A DNA stretch of 64,000 bases from JBGSQR01 sp964509295 (GTDB lineage Bacteria > Desulfobacterota > Desulfuromonadia > Geobacterales > Pseudopelobacteraceae), in assembly GCA_964509295.1 (NCBI GenBank), contig CAZDWS010000011.1, positions 1 through 64,000 on the forward strand, in the 5' to 3' direction. The notes under the pieces are model-generated. The model saw nothing but the letters and a program-made list of their open reading frames with translations. It did not search any database and had not been told where the DNA came from. Both the position numbers and the translations under genes were made by a program. Positions 18,039 through 26,489 of this stretch are shown piece after piece (within the stretch, counting starts at the first letter, position 1; each line of letters opens with the position of its first letter).

Positions 18039-18107
18039 TTGCACTCCCCCATCTGTTTAGTTGATAGCAGTATAAGAATAATTAAATATTTATCGTGACA
18101 AGTGTTG

Positions 18108-18881
18108 TTACAAACCGGCAAACGAAATGTCTTTTGTGAACATTCCACTGGTAGCTGATTCAACAGTAAGGAGGTCACCAGGCCTGGCCTCCAAAGCTTC
18201 AGAAGCGGCCAGCGTCAGGGCAATTTTATCATCCAGTAACTGTCCCGGTTCGGACCTGCTGAGCCTGATCGAAAAAATCTTGCTCTTATTTGTGACCTTA
18301 TTTGTAATCTTCAGTTTTTTGATAGGCGCCGGGATGGATAATTTTGTGAGATACTGAGCCAGTAGCTCACTTATGGCGGCCTCTTCTTTCATCTGATCCC
18401 ATTGAATTTTGGATGAAGCGGTCATGGAATCTACTATAAGTATGACGCCTTTTCCATCTCTGCGCAGCTCCTGTGTTGTTGACACCTGAGGAGCAACAGG
18501 CAACGGTGCGGTCGGCTGAACCGGGACAGGAGAATCTCTTGCTGATAGAATGGATTTTTCTAGTTTTTTCTGAGCAACACTCAGTGACATGTTAAAAAGC
18601 TGAAGATTAAGCTTTTGTTCGCAAATCAGCAGTAGAAAGCCGCCTTGTAAAGGCTTTACAATAATTCTGTTATTGCTGAATCGTAAGTCCAGCAAGCTAA
18701 CGCCACCGGTGGCCTCGTTAATTCCTACCAAACTATCGGCAATCAGATCTGCAGCATCTTGAAATTTTTTATTGTCATAGGCAGTCGGCAATGCCCGGCA
18801 AAGCAATTTGCCATCCACATCGCAAAGTAAACTTCCATAAACTCCCTGAATTTTGTTTATCTGCTCTAAAACAACCTCCAT
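18108..18881 (-). CDS. Roadblock/LC7-domain protein with unknown C-terminal domain
   Basis: About 257 residues. Residues 1-105 look like a roadblock/LC7 domain (VYGSLLCDVDGKLLCRAL, then NNRIIVKPLQGGFLLLICE), a fold often used with small GTPases in bacterial polarity and motility. A proline-rich linker follows, then a C-terminal part I do not recognise, ending in DISFAGL. An upstream in-frame TTG (18896) is a poorer start than the ATG at 18881, which has GGAGGG about 7 bases upstream. No partner GTPase is in the window. Confidence 0.65.
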   Translation of the reverse strand: MEVVLEQINKIQGVYGSLLCDVDGKLLCRALPTAYDNKKFQDAADLIADSLVGINEATGGVSLLDLRFSNNRIIVKPLQGGFLLLICEQKLNLQLFNMSLSVAQKKLEKSILSARDSPVPVQPTAPLPVAPQVSTTQELRRDGKGVILIVDSMTASSKIQWDQMKEEAAISELLAQYLTKLSIPAPIKKLKITNKVTNKSKIFSIRLSRSEPGQLLDDKIALTLAASEALEARPGDLLTVESATSGMFTKDISFAGL

Positions 18882-19220
18882 ACAAAATCCCTCCAAATTT
18901 TACATCATTTTTCAAGAGTGGACTTCAGTTAAGTTTCATAACACTGTTTAATCACATATATTTGGCGGGATATTCACACAAACCCTATAATAATGCAATA
19001 GTTAATTAATACAGCCTATCTAATTAACGCTTAAAGAGTAAATAATGAGTCTACAGGAACATTACGACAAAACACTGTTATACAGAAACACACGATGGGC
19101 AAAATAAAACTGAGGTAAGTTAAGTTTGAGTTGATGGGGTGATTATGTAAAGCGTGGAGCTATTAATTTATGTGATCTAAATCACAATCTACAAAGTATT
19201 TCATATGACTGAAATAATTT
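18882..19220. other. Intergenic region, 339 bp
   Basis: AT-rich stretch upstream of the roadblock gene and downstream of the hypothetical gene at 19221. The only structured element is a 16-bp palindrome at 19171-19186. A 20-codon frame starting at ATG 19044 has no good ribosome-binding site and I do not call it. Confidence 0.6.
19171..19186. promoter_or_regulatory. CRP/FNR-family operator-like palindrome
   Basis: TGTGATCTAAATCACA matches the TGTGA-N6-TCACA pattern of CRP-family regulators exactly and also fits the GTGAT-N4-ATCAC half-sites used by FNR/HcpR-type proteins. It lies about 290 bp upstream of the roadblock gene, so its target is unclear. Confidence 0.5.
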
Positions 19221-19529
19221 TCACAGTATTTCTATCTGGCTCGACCTGACGATGATCACCTCCTGCCTGAAATGCAGCTCCAGCTTTTCCCGGAACTCTT
19301 TCCACCACTTGCGGTCCAGTTTTTTTGCCATTACTTCATATATGACAATCTCATCCCTTACTGCAGAATTACTACCTTCTTTCCATAACCCTTCAGCAGG
19401 AGATCTGACATATGTGGTGATTCCACCAAACTGCTCCGTAAGCTCATCTCTCACCTGCAGATACATTGACTGGGGAAAGGGATGACCTTCGTTGTCGCAC
19501 AGCGGCAGTAACAGTTGTATCAAGTACAT
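19221..19529 (-). CDS. Conserved-looking hypothetical protein
   Basis: A 102-residue soluble protein with a clean reading frame and a GAGGTGATTCC segment (AGAGGTG) just before the ATG. It reads MYLIQLLLPL, then VRDELTEQFGG, SPAEGLWKEG and WWKEFREKLELHFRQEVIIVRSS. I do not assign a function. The alternating strand/helix pattern suggests a small ferredoxin-like alpha-beta fold. It is divergent from the small four-cysteine gene at 19635. Confidence 0.7.
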   Translation of the reverse strand: MYLIQLLLPLCDNEGHPFPQSMYLQVRDELTEQFGGITTYVRSPAEGLWKEGSNSAVRDEIVIYEVMAKKLDRKWWKEFREKLELHFRQEVIIVRSSQIEIL

Positions 19530-19634
19530 GGAATCACCTCTTTGGGGGTGGACTGATCATTGCATCATCAGACTATCACATGGTAATGTACTGTCATATT
19601 GTAACGCACTTATCATCAATGCATAGGAGGATTT

Positions 19635-19814
19635 ATGTCTGATACATGTAAAGGCTGCCCCCAGGCAGAACCGGATTTTGACCTTGAAAATAAGGACAAC
19701 ACGGCACAGCCATTTTGTAAAAAATGTACCAGGACGATCACCATCAACCCCTCAACCGATGCACACAAATTTGTCTCACTGATCGGATTTTTAAGCGCAA
19801 CCAAAAAGTCTTAG
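19635..19814 (+). CDS. Small four-cysteine protein, function unknown
   Basis: A 59-residue frame with a strong AGGAGG four bases before the ATG. It starts MSDTCKGCPQAEPDF and contains two CxxC pairs (Cys5/Cys8 and Cys28/Cys31), as in a small zinc-binding or redox protein. The C-terminal 25 residues are polar, then mildly hydrophobic (FVSLIGFLS). It ends 37 bp before glpK and could be the first gene of that transcript. I know of no named family. Confidence 0.6.
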   Translation: MSDTCKGCPQAEPDFDLENKDNTAQPFCKKCTRTITINPSTDAHKFVSLIGFLSATKKS

Positions 19815-19851
19815 TATAAGCCCTAACATCCAAACCAGACATGGAGCTATT

Positions 19852-21366
<1,515 letters not shown>

Positions 21367-21443
21367 TTTGTCGTTAGCAACAGATAAAAACCTATCAGAT
21401 AAAAAAATGGTATTTCCGACTGAAATCTTATAAGAAGGAATCA

Positions 21444-23198
21444 TTGTTATTTCATGATCGGAACCAAAGAGTGCTTAATACAGAAATACGGTCAAATAAA
21501 CTGTTGTCTGCCAAACAGTTCAGCTGCCTGATCAGTTTCATCAAACTGGCGCTCATCGTTTCACTACTGCTTTGCCTTCCTGCAGTCACCCTGGCCACAC
21601 AACCCAAAAGCTTGATCATCGTAGGCGGTGACAACAACTACCCACCCTACGAATTTCTCGACTCCGATGGCAAACCATCCGGCTTCAATGTTGAACTGAC
21701 TCAGGCTATTGCTGAAATCATGGGGCTGAATGTCAAGATTCGACTGGGCAAATGGACCGACATGCGCCATGCCCTGGAAAACGGGACCGTGGACATTCTA
21801 CAGGGAATGGTCCCTTCAGAAGAACGTAACAAGGTATTTGATTTCTCTCCGCCCCATTCCATTATCAACTACTCGGTTTTTGGTCGTCGCGGATCGCCGC
21901 AGATGATTGACATCAGTGATCTGCGGGGCAAGGATGTCCTGGTTCAGAATCGCGGCATCATGCATGACTATCTGATCGAAAAAAAGGTCGGCGCCAACCT
22001 TTTCCTGGTTGATACGCACAATGAAGCCATGCGTCAACTGGCAGCCGGCAAGAGAGATTATGCCCTGGTCGGTAACCTGCCGGGACTTTACCTAAACCGG
22101 GAACTGGGGCTTTCCAATATTGTTCCGGTTGGCAGGCCGCTGGCCGGTCAACCTTACGCTTATGGAGTAAAAAAAGGTAATGATGAGCTGCTTTCCCAGT
22201 TTAGCGAAGGGCTGGCAATCCTCAAAAACACCGGGCGCTACAAGGTTATTTACGACAAATGGCTGGGTGCTCTGGAGCCGCCACCGGTTTCATGGAGCAA
22301 GATTTTCAAGTACGGCGCCATTTCCACATCACCATTTATTTTGATTCTGATCGGCATTGTTGTCTGGAACAGAACCCTGCGCAGAGAAGTTGCCAGTCGT
22401 ACGGAAAAGCTGCAGGTTCAGCAGCAACAACTGATTCAGGCCGACAAGATGGCCTCGCTCGGTATTCTGGTCTCCGGTGTTGCCCATGAAATCAACAACC
22501 CCACCGGACTGCTGCTGTATAACCTGCCTGTACTGAAAAATGTCTATCAGGTCACCGAAGCACTTCTGGAAGAACGCTATCAGCAGGAAGGCGACTTTAT
22601 GATTCGTGGACTCAGGTATTCGCAGATTCGTGGTGAGATACCGCGCATGATCGAGGAAATGCAGGAGGGGGCCAACCGAATCAAGCGGATTGTGGAGGAT
22701 CTAAAGGATTTTGCCCGGCAGGACAACTCCAAGCTGGATGAATCAATCTACCTGAACAACGTTGTCAGGGCCTCCATCAGACTGGTTGACAACTCCATAA
22801 AAAATGCTACAAACCATTTTACCGCCGACTATGGAGACAACCTGCCGCCATTCAAAGGCAACTCGCAACGCATCGAACAGGTTATTGTAAACCTGATCCT
22901 GAATGCCTGTCAGTCCCTGCAAAATCCTAACAAGGGAATCTGGCTGGCAACCCTGTATGATATTGATAATGACGAGCTGATCCTGAAAATTCAGGATGAG
23001 GGCGTGGGAATTGAGGAAGAAAACCTGCCGCATATTTCCAACCCTTTTTTCACAACCAAAAGAGACTCAGGCGGAACCGGACTGGGCCTGTCTGTTTCGG
23101 ATACAATTATCAAAGAGCATAATGGCCGGATGGTTTTCGAGTCAGTTCCCGGCGAGGGAACGACTGTTTGCGTCTCACTTCCGATCCTGAAAGGATAG
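21444..23198 (+). CDS. Sensor histidine kinase with periplasmic solute-binding domain
   Basis: A 584-residue membrane kinase. After a signal/anchor (about 30-50) comes a type 3 extracellular solute-binding domain (about 55-270; DNNYPPYEFLDSDGKPSGFNVEL), one transmembrane helix (about 287-305), a coiled segment, the phospho-acceptor His348 in GVAHEINNP, and an ATPase domain with N, G1 and G2 boxes (NLILNACQSL, DEGVGI, GGTGLGLSV). The start is TTG at 21444 with AAGGAA upstream. It lies 7 bp before its partner response regulator. I infer that it senses an amino acid or dicarboxylate and controls the downstream transporter. Confidence 0.9.
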   Translation: MLFHDRNQRVLNTEIRSNKLLSAKQFSCLISFIKLALIVSLLLCLPAVTLATQPKSLIIVGGDNNYPPYEFLDSDGKPSGFNVELTQAIAEIMGLNVKIRLGKWTDMRHALENGTVDILQGMVPSEERNKVFDFSPPHSIINYSVFGRRGSPQMIDISDLRGKDVLVQNRGIMHDYLIEKKVGANLFLVDTHNEAMRQLAAGKRDYALVGNLPGLYLNRELGLSNIVPVGRPLAGQPYAYGVKKGNDELLSQFSEGLAILKNTGRYKVIYDKWLGALEPPPVSWSKIFKYGAISTSPFILILIGIVVWNRTLRREVASRTEKLQVQQQQLIQADKMASLGILVSGVAHEINNPTGLLLYNLPVLKNVYQVTEALLEERYQQEGDFMIRGLRYSQIRGEIPRMIEEMQEGANRIKRIVEDLKDFARQDNSKLDESIYLNNVVRASIRLVDNSIKNATNHFTADYGDNLPPFKGNSQRIEQVIVNLILNACQSLQNPNKGIWLATLYDIDNDELILKIQDEGVGIEEENLPHISNPFFTTKRDSGGTGLGLSVSDTIIKEHNGRMVFESVPGEGTTVCVSLPILKG

Positions 23199-23205
23199 CA
23201 ATACT

Positions 23206-24630
23206 ATGATTGACGCCCTGTTTCCTGCATACGGAGTTCTGCTGGTCGATGATGAAGAAGCCTGGCTGCGCAGCCTGAGCATGACTCTGGCCATGTCCGG
23301 CGGCATCAACAACGTTGTGCGCTGCAGCGATAGCCGGCAGGTTATGGATATCCTTAAACAGCAGAAGATCGGGCTTATCATGCTGGACCTTAATATGCCT
23401 TACATCTCCGGTGAGGAACTGATACCAAGGATTATTGAAGAGCATCCGGAAATCCCGGTAATTGTAATCAGCGGCCTGAACCAGGTGGAAACAGCTGTTG
23501 AGTGCATGAAAAAGGGGGCTTTTGATTTTTTTGTTAAAACAGTCGATGAAGAACGACTTGTCCAGGGAATTCAACGCGCCATCAGAATGATCGACCTACA
23601 ACAGGAAAACCGGGAGATGCGGTCACGCGTTCTCAGCGACAGACTGGAATATCCCGAGGCTTTTACAGATATTATATCAGTGGACAAGGCCATGTTTTCT
23701 ATCTTCAAATATATTGAAGCGGTGGCTAAAAGCAGCCAGCCGATACTGATTACCGGCGAGAGCGGAGTTGGCAAAGAGCTGATCGCCAGGGCGGTTCACA
23801 AACTAAGTAATCGGAGTGGAAAGCTGGTTTCAGTCAATGTTTCCGGCCTGGATGACACCGTTTTCAGTGATACTCTTTTTGGTCATACCAGAGGAGCCTT
23901 TACCGGAGCGGACTCAGCCCGCAGCGGCATGATCGAACAGGCGACAAACGGTACTCTTTTTTTGGATGAAATCGGCGATTTGAGCATCGCTTCCCAGGTA
24001 AAACTGCTCCGCTTACTTCAGGAATGGGAATATTTTCCGGTCGGCAGTGACATTCCCAAACGTATGAATGCGGGAGTGGTTGTCGCAACCCACCATGACC
24101 TGGCAGCAAAACTCCCTACGGGTCAATTTCGCAAGGATTTTTATTACCGCCTCTGCGGACACCATGTACATATCCCCCCCCTCCGGGAAAGACCGGATGA
24201 CATTCCGCTCCTGTTCGACTTTTTTCTGGAACAAGCGGCCAGCAAGCTTGAAAAGAAAAAACCGACAGTCCCCAAAGAACTCTATGTACTGCTGGCCAAC
24301 CATCCTTTTCCCGGAAATATCCGCGAATTGAAGGCAATGGTTTACGATGCCATGAGCCAGCATCAGGCCCACATGCTTTCAATGGATTCATTCAGGAAAG
24401 TGATCAACAAAAAAGTAACCTGCAGCAATTCAGACTCTGAAAACAGTTCAAAGGAGCGGCAGGTTTTTATTCCCCACGAACCACTGCCTGCACTGCATGA
24501 GATTGATGAACTGCTGATAGCTGAAGCCATGAGAAGAGCTGAAGGCAACCAGTCCATTGCTTCTCGGCTGATCGGCATTTCCCAGCCGGCACTCAGCAAG
24601 CGGCTGAAAAAGAGCTTTGAAATACATTAA
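23206..24630 (+). CDS. Sigma-54-dependent response regulator
   Basis: A 474-residue NtrC-type activator. The receiver domain (about 8-125) carries Asp61 in IMLDLNMP. The AAA+ domain has Walker A GESGVGKE (about 184-191) and the sigma-54 contact loop GAFTGA (about 230-235). A Fis-type helix-turn-helix closes the protein (about 433-474; GNQSIASRLIGISQPALSKRL). It is paired with the preceding kinase. A sigma-54 promoter lies 215 bp past its stop codon, in front of the transporter gene, which is therefore its likely target. Confidence 0.93.
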   Translation: MIDALFPAYGVLLVDDEEAWLRSLSMTLAMSGGINNVVRCSDSRQVMDILKQQKIGLIMLDLNMPYISGEELIPRIIEEHPEIPVIVISGLNQVETAVECMKKGAFDFFVKTVDEERLVQGIQRAIRMIDLQQENREMRSRVLSDRLEYPEAFTDIISVDKAMFSIFKYIEAVAKSSQPILITGESGVGKELIARAVHKLSNRSGKLVSVNVSGLDDTVFSDTLFGHTRGAFTGADSARSGMIEQATNGTLFLDEIGDLSIASQVKLLRLLQEWEYFPVGSDIPKRMNAGVVVATHHDLAAKLPTGQFRKDFYYRLCGHHVHIPPLRERPDDIPLLFDFFLEQAASKLEKKKPTVPKELYVLLANHPFPGNIRELKAMVYDAMSQHQAHMLSMDSFRKVINKKVTCSNSDSENSSKERQVFIPHEPLPALHEIDELLIAEAMRRAEGNQSIASRLIGISQPALSKRLKKSFEIH

Positions 24631-24640
24631 CCTGCCTGAC

Positions 24641-24672
24641 TATGGCGGTTTACCACACTGTAAACCGCTATA
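24641..24672. promoter_or_regulatory. Inverted repeat, possible activator (enhancer) site
   Basis: GCGGTTTAC and GTAAACCGC form perfect 9-bp arms around a 6-base spacer, and the flanks extend the symmetry. It lies about 200 bp upstream of the sigma-54 promoter, a normal distance for an enhancer. No T-run follows, so it is a poor terminator for the preceding regulator gene, although that remains an alternative. Confidence 0.5.
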
Positions 24673-24844
24673 ACCACACACCCCCCATAACTTTTCACTC
24701 ACACCACAAGTATCTATTTTTACAGACTATTAGCACCTCTTCCAACTTAAACACCCCCCAGGTTATACCCCCCTGCACCTTTCTTAATTTTTGAAAGCTT
24801 TTTAATATGTCGCAATTTCGCCGACTTGACAATTTTATCTGGTC

Positions 24845-24861
24845 TTGGCAATCCAATTGCA
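24845..24861 (+). promoter_or_regulatory. Sigma-54 (-24/-12) promoter
   Basis: TTGGCAATCCAATTGCA matches the sigma-54 consensus: GG at 24847-24848 and GC at 24859-24860, exactly 12 bp apart. It is oriented towards the transporter gene, whose ATG is about 94 bp downstream. Confidence 0.85.
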
Positions 24862-24954
24862 AAGATCTCTTGTATAAAATCGTTATAAAGTCAAAACCGA
24901 CTAGAGGAGCAATACAGGGCAGTTAAATATCACATGGAATGAGGGGGAAAAATC

Positions 24955-26259
24955 ATGAAACAACACAACAAGCTTTTGATGGGATTTGTTCTTGGCGTAG
25001 TTACTGGACTAATCGGGTATTATTACATTCCGGTTAAAGAGTTTGCATTCATGAAAGGCGTTATTGATGTATTTACTCTTACAGGCTCTATTTTCCTGCG
25101 GCTGATTTTCATGGTTGTTGTTCCACTGATTGTATCGGCTCTGATTATTGGTGTTTTTGAGCTTTCCAAAGGCAAAGGTCTTGGAAAAGTTGCCAGCAAA
25201 ACCCTCGGTTTTACGCTGGTATTCAGCTCAATAGCCGTTATGCTGGCCATCAGCCTGACCAAACTTCTGCAACCGGGTGCCGGACTCGTATTCGACAAGG
25301 TTGCCATGGCTTCCAGTCAATCTGTTCTGTCAATCCAGAAAAATGTTGCCGCTGTATCTAACAAGGCCTGGTACTCCTACATTGTTGACCTGCTACCTCA
25401 AAACCCGATTGATGCTGCTGCCAGAGCTTTCCAGGGCGAGATTATTGCTCTGATGGTCTTTTCTCTGATCTTTGGCTATGCCTTGAGCCTGACCTCTAAA
25501 GAAGGTGAAGACAATGTCTTTATCAAGATGCTGGAAACAATTTTTGACGCATCGCTTAAAGTTATCGATTTTGCTCTGATGCTGGCACCTTACGCAGTAT
25601 TCTGTATCGTATTCAAAACCTGCTACACACTGGGAGCAGGATTCCTGCAGAATGTGGCCTACTACGCCGGCGTCGTTGTCCTTGGCTTGCTGATTCAATT
25701 CTTTGTTGTTTACGGTATTGCACTGAGTACCTTCGGCAAGAAATCTCCGCTTAAATTCATAACCCAGTGTCAGGAAGTTTTCCTCTATGCATTTTCAACA
25801 GCCTCATCGAATGCAACCCTGCCTGTCGCTCTTGAAACAGCAGAAAGAACATTGAAACTGCCACCTAAGATTTCCAGATTTGTTTTGACCATTGGTGCAT
25901 CTGCCAACCAGAACGGTACGGCACTTTTCGAAGGTGTAACTGTTCTTTTCCTGGCTCAGGTCTACGGTATTGAGCTCTCGCTCGGCAGCCAGGTAATGGT
26001 TGTCCTGATGTCGATCCTGGCCGGCGTTGGTACAGCCGGTGTTCCTGGTGGTTCGCTGCCGCTGATCGTAATCCTGCTGACCCAGGTTGGTATCCCCGCA
26101 GAAGGTATCGGCCTTATTCTGGGTGTTGACCGCTTCCTCGACATGTGCAGAACCACACTGAATGTGGCTGGCGACCTGGTTATTGCTCAATGCGTCAGTG
26201 CAAGTGAACCGGAGTATCTAGAGATGCAGGCAGCTGAAGTTACGACAGAGGCGGCATAA
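24955..26259 (+). CDS. Dicarboxylate/amino acid:cation symporter (DAACS family)
   Basis: A 434-residue inner-membrane transporter of the GltP/DctA family with multiple transmembrane helices. It has the FMVVVPLIVSALI stretch, the serine-rich segment FSTASSNATLP of hairpin loop 1, the NQNGT version of the NxxGT substrate/cation motif, and a C-terminal GVDRFLDMCRTTLNVAGD helix. The family takes up C4-dicarboxylates, glutamate or aspartate with protons or sodium. A nearby glutamate dehydrogenase and aspartase favour glutamate/aspartate, but the substrate cannot be fixed. It is expressed from a sigma-54 promoter. Confidence 0.93.
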   Translation: MKQHNKLLMGFVLGVVTGLIGYYYIPVKEFAFMKGVIDVFTLTGSIFLRLIFMVVVPLIVSALIIGVFELSKGKGLGKVASKTLGFTLVFSSIAVMLAISLTKLLQPGAGLVFDKVAMASSQSVLSIQKNVAAVSNKAWYSYIVDLLPQNPIDAAARAFQGEIIALMVFSLIFGYALSLTSKEGEDNVFIKMLETIFDASLKVIDFALMLAPYAVFCIVFKTCYTLGAGFLQNVAYYAGVVVLGLLIQFFVVYGIALSTFGKKSPLKFITQCQEVFLYAFSTASSNATLPVALETAERTLKLPPKISRFVLTIGASANQNGTALFEGVTVLFLAQVYGIELSLGSQVMVVLMSILAGVGTAGVPGGSLPLIVILLTQVGIPAEGIGLILGVDRFLDMCRTTLNVAGDLVIAQCVSASEPEYLEMQAAEVTTEAA

Positions 26260-26274
26260 TAGTTAGACACTTGA

Positions 26275-26315
26275 CCAAAAGAAAGGGTAGATAAATTATC
26301 TACCCTTTCTTTTGG
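26275..26315 (+). terminator. Long hairpin terminator after the symporter
   Basis: CCAAAAGAAAGGGTAGATAA pairs with TTATCTACCCTTTCTTTTGG to give a near-perfect 20-bp stem, with a T-rich 3' arm, 15 bp past the stop codon. Confidence 0.8.
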
Positions 26316-26489
26316 CTACTACTTTGAATCAAACTTGGAATGAACATGGCAACATTAAATTTGTATCCACTCAACAGGCCGTACTTTTTAAAATGAATTG
26401 TGCAATAAAGAAGAAGGGTCTTAATCTAGAAGATAACAAGCCGACATGAGCAGCTTTTTATATACGAAAAATAGATAAAGGAGACGGTT

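Noticed and set aside
19044..19106. 20-codon frame starting MSLQEHYD near the CRP-like palindrome
   Set aside because: Very short, without a clear Shine-Dalgarno sequence; no way to support it from sequence alone.
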